Made by a program: the position numbers and the translations under genes
Assembly: GCA_944325415.1 (NCBI GenBank)
Contig: CALUZW010000004.1
Span: 96,616-160,615 of the forward strand
From: an uncultured Bacteroidales bacterium
GTDB taxonomy: Bacteria; Bacteroidota; Bacteroidia; Bacteroidales; UBA11471
Reading direction: 5' to 3'
DNA: 64,000 nucleotides
In this document: one piece after another, positions 9,641 to 17,548 of the stretch
How the letters are laid out: each line of letters begins with the position of its first letter
Position numbering within the stretch: position 1 is the stretch's first letter
The notes under the pieces: generated by a model
The model's input: the letters and a program-made list of their open reading frames with translations, nothing else
Told to the model about the DNA's origin: nothing
Database searches by the model: none

Positions 9641-11428
9641 CTAAGAGAGTTCGAGACCGAAAATCTCTTTCAGGCGGTTGAGTTCGGGATTTTTCTCGGC
9701 CAGCAGCACAAAGCGTTCGCCGGGGCTGAAAGCCTTGGTGCGCTCCTGCCGTTCGCGTTCCCGCACCCGCATCGTCAGATGGGTGTTGTGCAGCTCGCTA
9801 CGCAGGAAAGCAAGCAGGTCGGCCCCCCGGCCGTTGAGCTTGTCCATCTGCGCCCGATTGTCTACCACCACCTCGAAGGTCGTGGCATCGAGCAGTTGCG
9901 GCATACACAGGTACATTGTCTGCACCAGCACCGTCTCGGTGGGAATCTTCTTGGTAAACCGCAGCCACGCATCGTGGAGGGCATCGAGCGTAAAGGCTTC
10001 GTGCATCTCGGCCGGCGTGTCGGGCACGACGACGGGTACCTCCGAGGGGTCGGGTTCGACACCGTGTTTGAGCGAGATGCGGGGCACCTTGCGCACCGTA
10101 GCCCGTGCCTGCGGTGCCGGTGGTGGGGGTGGCGATACTCGCACATGGGAGGCTGCGGGAGCCTCCTCCCGGGGCGGGGGAGGGACAGACGGCCCGGGCA
10201 CCTCGGCGGCCGGCTTATTTGTGTGCGCGGTGGTCGGCGGCACCGCTGCGGGAGGGTTTGCCCCTGTGGCCTGACGCTGAGAAGGAACGGCTACCGATGG
10301 TATCGGAGTCCCCGACAAGGGAGCGGCTTCGGCCGGCATTGCCAACGCGCACACCTTTATGAGCATCAGCTCCACAAGCAGCCGCTTGTTGTTGCTGATG
10401 CGGTAATCGAGGTCGCACCGGTTGCTCAACTCCATGGCCGTATAGAGAAACCGCTTGTCGCACCGGGCAGCCTGCCGGGCATACTGCTCGGCAACGGTGG
10501 CTCCCACGTCGAGCAGCGGCAGGGTGGCGGCGTCTTTGCTCACCATGAGGTCGCGGAAGTGGCTGCTCAGGCCGTTGACAAAGAGCTGGCCTCCGAATCC
10601 GGCACGCAGCACGGCATCGAAAACGAGCAGTGCTCCGGGCACGTCGCCGGCCAGCAAGGCATCGGTGAGCTTGAAGTAGTAGTCGTAGTCGAGAATGTTG
10701 AGATTCTCGATGGTGGCCTGGTAGGTAAGGTTTCCTCCTGAGGAGGCTGCCACCTGGTCAAAGATGGAGAGGGCATCGCGCATGCCGCCGTCGGCCTTGC
10801 GGGCAATGACATTGAGGGCCTCGTCTTCGACGGTATAACCCTCCTGCGAGGCGACATGGCGCAGGTGGTCGACAATGTCTTCGATGGTGATGCGCTGGAA
10901 ATCGTATATCTGGCAACGCGAAAGTATGGTGGGCAACAGCTTGTGCTTCTCGGTGGTGGCCAAGATGAAGATGGCGTGGCGCGGCGGCTCTTCAAGGGTC
11001 TTCAAGAAGGCATTGAAGGCGGCTGTCGAAAGCATGTGTACCTCGTCGATGATGAATACCTTGTAGCGTCCCAGTTGGGGCGGCACACGCACCTTGTCGA
11101 TGAGGCTGCGTATCTCGTCGACCGAATTGTTCGACGCGGCGTCGAGCTCGATAATGTTGTAGGAGCGCTGCTCGTTGAAGGCGCGGCACGACTCGCACTC
11201 GTTACAGGCCTCCCCCTCGGGGGTGGGGTGTTCGCAGTTGATGGTCTTGGCAAAGATGCGGGCACAGGTGGTCTTTCCCACTCCGCGGGTTCCGCAGAAG
11301 AGATAGGCATGGGCCAGCTTGCCGGTAATGACAGCGGCTTTGAGGGTCTGCACCAGAGCTTTCTGCCCCACCACCGAACGGAAGGTCGAAGGGCGGTACT
11401 TTCGGGCCGATACGATATAATTGTCCAT
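9641..11428 (-). CDS. dnaX: DNA polymerase III subunit gamma/tau
   Basis: The clamp-loader ATPase of the replisome, 595 aa. The ATG at 11428 gives the standard start MDNYIVSARKYRPSTF; a further upstream in-frame ATG adds only nine residues and is rejected. Visible motifs are Walker A GTRGVGKTT, the zinc-binding cysteines in CNECESC, Walker B FIIDEVHML and the sensor SRCQIYDF. A proline-rich linker at about residues 370-460 leads to a divergent tau C-terminus. No A-run slippery site of the E. coli type was seen, so there is no sign of a shorter gamma form. It is divergent from the xylanase gene. Confidence 0.96.
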   Translation of the reverse strand: MDNYIVSARKYRPSTFRSVVGQKALVQTLKAAVITGKLAHAYLFCGTRGVGKTTCARIFAKTINCEHPTPEGEACNECESCRAFNEQRSYNIIELDAASNNSVDEIRSLIDKVRVPPQLGRYKVFIIDEVHMLSTAAFNAFLKTLEEPPRHAIFILATTEKHKLLPTILSRCQIYDFQRITIEDIVDHLRHVASQEGYTVEDEALNVIARKADGGMRDALSIFDQVAASSGGNLTYQATIENLNILDYDYYFKLTDALLAGDVPGALLVFDAVLRAGFGGQLFVNGLSSHFRDLMVSKDAATLPLLDVGATVAEQYARQAARCDKRFLYTAMELSNRCDLDYRISNNKRLLVELMLIKVCALAMPAEAAPLSGTPIPSVAVPSQRQATGANPPAAVPPTTAHTNKPAAEVPGPSVPPPPREEAPAASHVRVSPPPPPAPQARATVRKVPRISLKHGVEPDPSEVPVVVPDTPAEMHEAFTLDALHDAWLRFTKKIPTETVLVQTMYLCMPQLLDATTFEVVVDNRAQMDKLNGRGADLLAFLRSELHNTHLTMRVRERERQERTKAFSPGERFVLLAEKNPELNRLKEIFGLELS

Positions 11429-11452
11429 AAAAGAGTGTTTCTGCAAGAAAGA

Positions 11453-11460
11453 CAAAGATA
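11453..11460 (-). promoter_or_regulatory. -7 promoter box for dnaX
   Basis: The minus strand reads TATCTTTG, an exact TAnnTTTG match 24 bp before the dnaX start. No convincing -33 element is present at the expected distance. Confidence 0.55.
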
Positions 11461-11500
11461 CGGAATTCTTGCAAATAAATGGCTTCGAGCGGAATTTTCA

Positions 11501-11606
11501 CGGTCTTTTCACGGTCTTTTCAGAAGACAGGAGGCGCCTCGACATAGTCAACGGACGAAAACTTTGTTTTCTCCTTCCCTCTGCGCTCGGCTTTTCACTA
11601 TCTTTG
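11501..11606 (+). repeat. Promoter-bearing dispersed repeat, copy A
   Basis: An 85-bp unit (11501-11585) is followed by the next unit's opening, which ends in TTTCACTATCTTTG (to 11606). By hand alignment it matches 71 of 85 positions of the minus-strand copy at 56644-56728. The closing TATCTTTG at 11599-11606 is an exact -7 box 29 bp before the xylanase ATG, so the repeat supplies that gene's likely promoter. It also contains a small GTCTT...AAGAC palindrome at 11516-11527. It can be read as protein, but the neighbouring genes show this is spurious. Confidence 0.7.
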
Positions 11607-11635
11607 TATCACTCGTTACCTTTAATACTACAACC

Positions 11636-13378
11636 ATGAAAAAACTGTTTACACTACTCCTTTCGCTCTGTGCATTTTCGGCCTCTGCCTCGGTAGAAGA
11701 GAGAATGCTGCAAGATTTTGAATCCTATCAGGTGGGCGATGCTGTTGACATGTGGAACATTTACAACTCCGACATCTCCACCTCGTCGGCCATCGTGGCG
11801 GCCGACCCCAAAGATGCCTCCAACAAGGTGCTGCACATCAAGAGCCGCTCGTGGAACACGCTGGTGGCCCTGCACGACCTGGGCATCACTGCGGCCGACC
11901 TCACCGGCGAAGGCCGTTTCCTCGTCTTTGACCTCTACCGCCCGTCGAGCGACGGCGCCTACAAGCAGCTGATGATTTACTGCGGCGACAAGCGGGTCTA
12001 CATCGACGGCTCGTTTGTGTCGCAATGTCCTCCCGAACGCTGGACGACGAAGTGTTACCAGCTTGACGCTTCGACCGGCGAGAGCGGAACCCTCTGCCTG
12101 GGATTCAACTCGACCGATGCCGAATATTATATCGACAACGTACGCATTGTCGATGTGGCCGATTTCGGGTACGACCGTTCCGATGCCGAAAACTCGATAC
12201 GCCACTACGCCGAACAGTGCGGGAAAAACATAGGTATTGCCGTAGCAACGGGCGATGCCAACTTCTTCTCGGCCATGAACGACGACAGCAAGGTGATTAC
12301 GCAGACGGTTTCGAGCCAGTTCAACATGATTGTGGCCGGCAACGAGATGAAGTTCGACGCCATGGAACCCGAACAGGGTAACTTCAAGTTTGAAACGGCC
12401 GACAAGCTGGTGGCCTTCGCCGAACAGCACCAGATGAAGGTGCGCGGACATACCCTCGTATGGCATTCGCAACTGCCCGGCTGGCTGGGTGCCGGCTCCG
12501 AAGGTGCGTCGAACAACAACAATTACACACGCGACGAGCTGCTCAAAATCATGGAAAACCACATCACCACCATCGTCTCGCACTACAAGGGGCGCGTGCA
12601 TGAGTGGGACGTGGTAAACGAGTGCGTGAGCGACAACAGTACGCAGACGCTTCGCAACTCAATATGGCAGAAGGTCATCGGCGAGAGTTTCATCGACTCG
12701 GCATTTGTCTACGCCCGCCGGGCCGACCCCGATGCAAAACTCTACATCAACGATTACAGCGTGGAGTTTGCCGGCAACAACAAGGCCGACCGCTATTATA
12801 ATCTGGTGAAGAAACTGGTGGCTCGCGGCGTACCCATCGACGGCGTAGGATTGCAGGCCCACCTCTACCAAGGGTCGGTCGACTCGGCCAAACTCGACCG
12901 CAACATGAAACGCTATGCCGAGCTGGGGCTGAACTGCATCATCACCGAACTCGACATCAGCCTGCCCACAAGCCAGTTTGGCTCGCAGACGGCATACGAA
13001 AAGCAGGCCGCCGACTATCGTAAAATCGTCAACGTTACCCTCAACAACGCCAACTCTCCCTCGCTGCTGATATGGGGCAGCTCCGATGCCTACTCCTGGA
13101 TTCCCGGGTCGACCAACTACACCCGGGGCGAGCCGCTGCTCTTCGATACCTACTTCTGTGCCAAACCGGCCTACTACGCCGTGCGCGACGCATACAGCGC
13201 CCGCGCCACAACAATGGCTCTCGAAGAGGTACTCAATGCCGTACCCTCGGAATCGCTCTATGTAGATGTCTACAACATTCTGGGACAACCGGTGAGACTG
13301 CACATGCACCGCTCGCAGATATACTCCCTGCCGCAAGGCACATACATCATCGACGGAAAAGTGATGAACATACGCTGA
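11636..13378 (+). CDS. Secreted GH10 endo-1,4-beta-xylanase with N-terminal carbohydrate-binding-like domain
   Basis: A 580-aa retaining xylanase cutting the xylan backbone. The signal peptide starts MKKLFTLLLSLCAFSASA. Residues ~25-180 form a beta-sandwich domain that resembles a carbohydrate-binding module. The GH10 barrel follows, with the acid/base Glu329 in WDVVNEC and the nucleophile Glu438 in ITELDIS, plus the family motif GHTLVWHSQLP. The C-terminal ~60 residues (VYNILGQPVRL, then a YSLPQGTYII turn) look like a type IX secretion sorting-type tail, which suggests export to the cell surface. This last point is inferred from general tail features only. The reading frame stays open upstream to 10856, but that part overlaps dnaX and lacks a signal peptide, so it is excluded. 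Confidence 0.93.
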   Translation: MKKLFTLLLSLCAFSASASVEERMLQDFESYQVGDAVDMWNIYNSDISTSSAIVAADPKDASNKVLHIKSRSWNTLVALHDLGITAADLTGEGRFLVFDLYRPSSDGAYKQLMIYCGDKRVYIDGSFVSQCPPERWTTKCYQLDASTGESGTLCLGFNSTDAEYYIDNVRIVDVADFGYDRSDAENSIRHYAEQCGKNIGIAVATGDANFFSAMNDDSKVITQTVSSQFNMIVAGNEMKFDAMEPEQGNFKFETADKLVAFAEQHQMKVRGHTLVWHSQLPGWLGAGSEGASNNNNYTRDELLKIMENHITTIVSHYKGRVHEWDVVNECVSDNSTQTLRNSIWQKVIGESFIDSAFVYARRADPDAKLYINDYSVEFAGNNKADRYYNLVKKLVARGVPIDGVGLQAHLYQGSVDSAKLDRNMKRYAELGLNCIITELDISLPTSQFGSQTAYEKQAADYRKIVNVTLNNANSPSLLIWGSSDAYSWIPGSTNYTRGEPLLFDTYFCAKPAYYAVRDAYSARATTMALEEVLNAVPSESLYVDVYNILGQPVRLHMHRSQIYSLPQGTYIIDGKVMNIR

Positions 13379-13401
13379 TACGGTATATACACCATCAACA
13401 C

Positions 13402-13429
13402 ATACGGCCGGACCACAATCCGGCCGTAT
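13402..13429 (+). terminator. Hairpin after the xylanase gene
   Basis: ATACGGCCGGA at 13402-13412 pairs with TCCGGCCGTAT at 13419-13429. The following TATGTATC is only partly T-rich. It is probably the xylanase terminator. Confidence 0.6.
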
Positions 13430-13483
13430 TATGTATCAGATAATAAACCGGTTACACGACACGGATTTTCTTCTCGGGAAACA

Positions 13484-13516
13484 TTTGCCGCAACAACTCT
13501 TTTTTTATTATCTTTG
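13484..13516 (+). promoter_or_regulatory. Promoter of the GNAT-like/IbrA/IbrB cassette
   Basis: TTTG at 13484-13487 and TATCTTTG at 13509-13516 give both Bacteroidetes promoter elements with a 21-bp spacer, 47 bp before the first ATG. This supports the three genes being one transcription unit with its own promoter. Confidence 0.7.
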
Positions 13517-13563
13517 CTTCGGCAGGGAAGAGAAGCCCTGCCACAACAAATGTTGAGAGATAC

Positions 13564-13983
13564 ATGAAAATCGAAATTCTGGGGGGCACATCGCCCCGCC
13601 TGTACAAGCTCGTAGCTCCGCTTGTCATGAATGCGGCGGTTCTGCGACAAAACAACAACTATCCCTACAAGACATCTTCGCGACACGAATGGCTCGTAGG
13701 ACTCGACGACGACGGAAAAACCGTGAGAGGATTCTTTCCCATGGAACGGCGCGAGGGATATTACTACCTCAACAACTACTACGTCCCGGCCGATTCGGAG
13801 GAGGAACTGTTGCACATCTTCATCGAAGAGGCCATCACACTCTACGCCCCAATCGGCCCCTTGGTCGCCGTCGTACATTCCCATCATGTACCCGTATTTC
13901 AGAAAAAAGGATTCCTGCCCGAACGGGAGTGGAAACTATATGTAAAAATGCGATATGGAAAGAGCGATGGAAAGACGTCGTAA
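13564..13983 (+). CDS. GNAT-like small protein, first gene of the IbrAB-type cassette
   Basis: A 139-aa cytoplasmic protein of uncertain function. The central strand pattern (WLVGLDDDGKTVRGFFPME) and the end FQKKGF resemble the acetyl-CoA fold of GCN5-related acetyltransferases, but the R/Q-x-x-G-x-G/A loop is not evident, so activity is doubtful. Its stop lies 29 bp inside the next gene, which implies translational coupling and a joint function with the PP-loop and ParB-like proteins. An alternative is a substrate-recognition or adaptor protein of the same system. No signal peptide or membrane segment is present. Confidence 0.7.
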   Translation: MKIEILGGTSPRLYKLVAPLVMNAAVLRQNNNYPYKTSSRHEWLVGLDDDGKTVRGFFPMERREGYYYLNNYYVPADSEEELLHIFIEEAITLYAPIGPLVAVVHSHHVPVFQKKGFLPEREWKLYVKMRYGKSDGKTS

Positions 13984-15265
13984 TGTCTATGAGGCCGCAC
14001 TCTCGCGCATAGAAAAGATATTCTCCGACTTCGACAACATCTATGTATCCTTTTCGGGAGGGAAAGACAGCGGCGTACTGCTCAACCTCTGCATCGACTA
14101 CATCAGACGCCACAAGTTGAAACGCCGCATCGGTGTCTTCCACATGGACTACGAGGTGCAGTACTCGGCCACGTTGCAGTATGTCGAAAAGGTCTTCTCG
14201 GAGAATACCGACATACTCGACATTTACCGGGTGTGCGTGCCCTTCAAGGTATCGACCTGCACCTCAATGCACCAGAGTTATTGGCGCCCGTGGGACGAGG
14301 AAATGAAAGAAATCTGGGTGCGCGAGATGCCCCGTTCGGCGTTCCGCAAAGAAGATTTCGACTTCTTCTCCGACGACCTGTGGGACTACGACTTCCAGAT
14401 GAGGTTTGCCGAGTGGCTGCACCGCTACAAGCGGGCCGCACGCACCTGCTGCCTGGTAGGTATCCGCACCCAGGAGAGCTTCAACCGCTGGCGGGCCATA
14501 CACAGCGACAAAAACTACTGCTGCTACGAGCGCTTCAAGTGGACGCGCAAAATTGCCGACGACGTGTACAACGCCTACCCCATCTACGACTGGCGCACGA
14601 CCGATGTGTGGGTGGCCAACGGCCGCTTCGGCTGGTCCTACAACCACCTCTACGACCTCTACTACCAGGCCGGTGTCTCTCTCGAAAAACAACGGGTGGC
14701 CAGCCCCTTCATCTCGGCGGCCATTCCCAGCCTGCAACTCTACCGGGCCATCGACCCCCAAATGTGGGGCCGCATGATAAACCGGGTGAACGGCGTGAAC
14801 TTTGCCGGCATCTACGGCAATACCTCGGCCATGGGCTGGTACAAGGTAAAGTGCCCCAAAGGCATGACCTGGGAAGATTATATGCACTTCCTGCTGAGTA
14901 CCCTGCCCGACGACATCAGGCAGGGCTATCTCGACAAGCTCAGTGTGAGCATCGCCTTCTGGCGAAACAAGGGGGGCTGCCTGGCCGACGAGACCATAGA
15001 GAAGCTGCGCCGCATGGGGGTGGAGATTTCGGTGGGCGACTCTACCAATTACAAGACCGACAAGAAACCTGTGCGCATGGAGTATCTCGACGATATCGAC
15101 ATCGAAGAGTTCAGAGAGCTGCCCTCGTTCAAGCGTATGTGCATCTGCATTCTCAAAAACGACCATGCCTGCAAATACATGGGGTTTGCTCCCACCAAAG
15201 ACGAGAAAGAGCGTCGCAATCAAATCATGGAAAAGTATAAGAAATATTATGGCGAAGACAGATAA
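13955..15265 (+). CDS. ibrA: PAPS-reductase-like PP-loop protein (IbrA type, DUF3440)
   Basis: A 436-aa member of the PP-loop ATP pyrophosphatase/PAPS reductase superfamily. The SGGKDS signature occupies residues 34-39 of the upstream-start form, after a first beta strand DNIYVSF. IbrA is known from E. coli, where with IbrB it influences expression of immunoglobulin-binding eib genes; the chemistry is unresolved. Cysteine groups at ARTCCLVG, NYCCYERF and the C-terminal RMCICILKNDHACKYMG could bind a metal or carry sulfur. ATG at 13967 (MERRRNVYEA) is an equally good start. It overlaps the upstream gene and the ParB-like gene by 29 and 17 bp. Sulfur insertion into a nucleic acid or nucleotide is conceivable, by analogy with DndC, but this is inference. 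Confidence 0.85.
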   Translation: MERAMERRRNVYEAALSRIEKIFSDFDNIYVSFSGGKDSGVLLNLCIDYIRRHKLKRRIGVFHMDYEVQYSATLQYVEKVFSENTDILDIYRVCVPFKVSTCTSMHQSYWRPWDEEMKEIWVREMPRSAFRKEDFDFFSDDLWDYDFQMRFAEWLHRYKRAARTCCLVGIRTQESFNRWRAIHSDKNYCCYERFKWTRKIADDVYNAYPIYDWRTTDVWVANGRFGWSYNHLYDLYYQAGVSLEKQRVASPFISAAIPSLQLYRAIDPQMWGRMINRVNGVNFAGIYGNTSAMGWYKVKCPKGMTWEDYMHFLLSTLPDDIRQGYLDKLSVSIAFWRNKGGCLADETIEKLRRMGVEISVGDSTNYKTDKKPVRMEYLDDIDIEEFRELPSFKRMCICILKNDHACKYMGFAPTKDEKERRNQIMEKYKKYYGEDR

Positions 15266-15776
15266 GGAACCCCGGTACAGAAGTCCGGTATATAAAGTAA
15301 TAGCCGTCCCGGTCGACAAAGTGGTGGCCAATGCCTACAACCCCAATGTGGTGGCGCCTCCCGAGATGAAGCTGCTCGAACTCTCGATATGGGAAGATGG
15401 CTACACGATGCCCTGTGTGTGTTACTATGTGGCCGACAAAGATGTGTATGAGCTGGTCGACGGCTATCACCGGTACATGGTGATGAAGACCTCGCGCCGC
15501 ATCTACGAGCGCGAGCATGGCCTGCTGCCCGTCGTCGTCATCGAGAAAGACCTCTCCAACCGCATGGCCTCGACCATACGCCACAACCGCGCCCGCGGAA
15601 CGCACAATGTGGAACTGATGAGCGAAATCGTATCGGAGCTGACCCGCGCCGGTATGTCCGACCGTTGGATAGAGCGCAACATCGGCATGGACAAGGACGA
15701 GCTGCTGCGGCTGAAACAGATTTCGGGTCTGGCCGCTCTCTTTGCCGACAAAAATTTCTCGCTTACCGACGACTGA
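15249..15776 (+). CDS. ibrB: ParB-like nuclease-fold protein (IbrB type)
   Basis: A 175-aa cytoplasmic protein. The N-terminal ParB/sulfiredoxin-like domain reads IAVPVDKVVANAYNPN, then VYELVDGYHRYMVM, whose DGYHR replaces the GERR box of ParB nucleotide-binding domains. The C-terminal part (SEIVSELTRAGMSDRWIERN) is a helix-turn-helix-like segment. The ATG at 15249 was chosen because it opens MAKTDKEPR inside the end of the IbrA-type gene, with a 17-bp overlap; an upstream start is in the wrong context. Family IbrB proteins always sit beside IbrA. The pair, with the upstream GNAT-like gene, ends before a strong terminator. Confidence 0.82.
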   Translation: MAKTDKEPRYRSPVYKVIAVPVDKVVANAYNPNVVAPPEMKLLELSIWEDGYTMPCVCYYVADKDVYELVDGYHRYMVMKTSRRIYEREHGLLPVVVIEKDLSNRMASTIRHNRARGTHNVELMSEIVSELTRAGMSDRWIERNIGMDKDELLRLKQISGLAALFADKNFSLTDD

Positions 15777-15816
15777 CCCCGGCAACCATTACCGAGAGGT
15801 TCTGTGGCAATACAGG

Positions 15817-15854
15817 AGAGGCGGCCGGAAATCTTTCCGGCCGCCTCTCTCTTT
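15817..15854 (+). terminator. Terminator of the IbrAB cassette
   Basis: AGAGGCGGCCGGAAA at 15817-15831 pairs with 15834-15848 around TC, followed by CTCTTT. It closes the cassette and lies 36 bp before the convergent glucosaminidase gene. Confidence 0.8.
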
Positions 15855-15891
15855 AAGTAAATGTGGCAGAGACAAGCGCCGCCCCTCCCGG

Positions 15892-16788
15892 TCAGCGCAG
15901 ACGCAGCACGTCGCCCACACGGGGTACCCTCTCGCCCGAAATCTTGTTGCGGCTCAGGAGCCGTTTGAGCTTGATGCCGTATTTCTGGGAGACATCGTGC
16001 AGCGATTCACCCGGTTGGAGGGTGTGTGTGGTATAGGGTTTCTGAGCCCGACGGCGTTTGGCTTTGAGGTAGACGATGTCGCCGGCTTTGAGTTTGTAGC
16101 CGCGAGGGAAGTCGTTGTAGCGACGTATCTGGTAGGCATACAGTTCAAATTCGCGGGCAATGAGCCGCTGGGTATCGCCGTCGCGGGCCACGACGTAAGG
16201 CAGCCCCCATTTCGAATCCATGTCGTGATATTCATAGCCTTTGGGCATTCGGGGCAATCCCTTTCCGTCGTAACGATGGAGGCCATAAAGCTCGATGGTC
16301 TGTATCAGCTTGCTGGCATAGGCCTTGTCGGTGGCGTAGCCGCAGCGCTTCAATCCGTGGGCCCACCCCTTGTAGTCGGTAATGTCGAGCTTGAAGAGCT
16401 TTTCATAGCGGGGGCTCTTTGTCAGGAAGAGGGCATGGTCTTCGTACGACTCTTTGGGGTTGCGGTATTTCCTGAAACACTCGCCCTTTTCGTCGTCGTC
16501 GTGATAGACACGCTTACCCTCCCACGAGTTGTGGCACTTGATGCCGAAGTGATTGTTCGACTTCCGGGCCAGTTCGCTGGTACCTGCCGCCGATTCGAGC
16601 AACCCTTGGGCAAGCGTGATGCTGGCCGGTATCTTGTAGCGCTTCTGGTGGTCAATGGCGATATCTTTGTACTTGTTGATGTAATCGAGATATATCGGGT
16701 TTTTCGTCTGGGCCGAGACGAAAACGGCGATAAAAAGGAAAATCCCTATAAACGGAAGGCGGGAACGTACATACATATTCTCGGACAT
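15892..16788 (-). CDS. Secreted glucosaminidase with LysM domain
   Basis: A 298-aa peptidoglycan hydrolase. The signal peptide includes LPFIGIFLFIAVFVSA. The glucosaminidase domain (about residues 33-180) carries the catalytic Glu in ITLAQGLLESAAGTSELA and the motif NNHFGIKCH. Two LysM-like segments follow, the clearer one being YTTHTLQPGESLHDVSQKYG at the C-terminus. This arrangement is typical of Bacteroidetes N-acetylglucosaminidases that remodel the wall. No exact TAnnTTTG box is visible on its upstream side. Confidence 0.9.
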   Translation of the reverse strand: MSENMYVRSRLPFIGIFLFIAVFVSAQTKNPIYLDYINKYKDIAIDHQKRYKIPASITLAQGLLESAAGTSELARKSNNHFGIKCHNSWEGKRVYHDDDEKGECFRKYRNPKESYEDHALFLTKSPRYEKLFKLDITDYKGWAHGLKRCGYATDKAYASKLIQTIELYGLHRYDGKGLPRMPKGYEYHDMDSKWGLPYVVARDGDTQRLIAREFELYAYQIRRYNDFPRGYKLKAGDIVYLKAKRRRAQKPYTTHTLQPGESLHDVSQKYGIKLKRLLSRNKISGERVPRVGDVLRLR

Positions 16789-16842
16789 AAAATCTTCTTA
16801 TCAATTTAAGGCCGGCCGGCAGAATGTATCGGAAATTCCGAT

Positions 16843-16923
16843 TATATTTGTAGAATATAGGATTCGGTTTGGGATAAAGTTCAAGTAAACTTGGCTTTCT
16901 CCTCTCACCTTTCACTATATTTG
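16843..16923 (+). promoter_or_regulatory. Two candidate -7 boxes before cdd, the second inside a partial repeat copy
   Basis: Two exact TAnnTTTG matches precede cdd: TATATTTG at 16843-16850 and at 16916-16923. The second is preceded by AACTTGGCTTTCTCC and CACCTTTCACTATATTTG, which match the right-hand part of the dispersed repeat at 11501-11606. It also has a TTG at 16891-16893 near the expected -33 distance. It lies 29 bp before the cdd start and is the better promoter candidate. Confidence 0.6.
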
Positions 16924-16952
16924 TAAGGAATCCGATATAAAAATATCTTCCT

Positions 16953-17441
16953 ATGGCAAAACAACTTCAACTATCGGCAAAGATAACGGTTTGTCGGTAC
17001 AATGAGTTAACCGACAGCGAAAAAAAATGGGTCGATGCAGCCCGTGAAGCCGCAAAAAAGGCCTATGCACCCTATTCGCGATTCTGCGTCGGCGCGGCTG
17101 TGGCACTGGCCGACGGAGAGATAATCACCGGTAACAACCAGGAAAACGCCTCTTATCCCGAAGGGTTGTGCGCCGAACGGGTGGCCCTGTTTGCCGCCGG
17201 AGCTGCCGCCGGCGCCCGGCCGGTGGCCATCACCCTGGCGGCCATCGCACCCGATGGCAAAAGCCCCCTCATGCCCGTTACCCCCTGCGGCGGCTGCCGG
17301 CAGGTCATGCGTGAGGTCGAGAGCCGCTACGGAGCCCCTCTGCGCGTACTCATGTGCGGCGCCGAAGAGATATACATCGCCGCATCGGCCGGCGACCTGC
17401 TGCCGCTGAGTTTCGAACTGTCGGCAACGCCGCAAGCGTAA
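16953..17441 (+). CDS. cdd: Cytidine deaminase
   Basis: A 162-aa cytoplasmic zinc enzyme that deaminates cytidine and deoxycytidine to uridines in pyrimidine salvage. The zinc ligand and catalytic Glu are in CAERVALFAA and the two further cysteines in PCGGCRQVM, the tetrameric-class pattern. YAPYSRFCVGAAV is the substrate-side motif. Length matches the family. The start is the ATG after a -7 box at 16916-16923. The next gene (GH43) starts 107 bp downstream, so they may or may not be cotranscribed. Confidence 0.96.
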   Translation: MAKQLQLSAKITVCRYNELTDSEKKWVDAAREAAKKAYAPYSRFCVGAAVALADGEIITGNNQENASYPEGLCAERVALFAAGAAAGARPVAITLAAIAPDGKSPLMPVTPCGGCRQVMREVESRYGAPLRVLMCGAEEIYIAASAGDLLPLSFELSATPQA

Positions 17442-17548
17442 CGGCCGGCAGCCTCCACAAGCAGGGAGCCTCCGCCCTGCATTGCACCCGTCGTCTCCGG
17501 CAGGCAATACAGCCCTACACCGGGAGCCGGCAGGAAAAACTGAATACC

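Noticed and set aside
10856..13378. Open frame upstream of the xylanase that would give an 840-residue protein
   Set aside because: The added part overlaps dnaX, has no signal peptide and passes through the dispersed repeat; the ATG at 11636 gives a proper signal peptide.
13564..15776. A sulfate-assimilation operon based on the PAPS-reductase similarity
   Set aside because: No ATP sulfurylase, APS kinase or sulfite reductase genes are nearby, and the ParB-like partner points to the IbrAB type.
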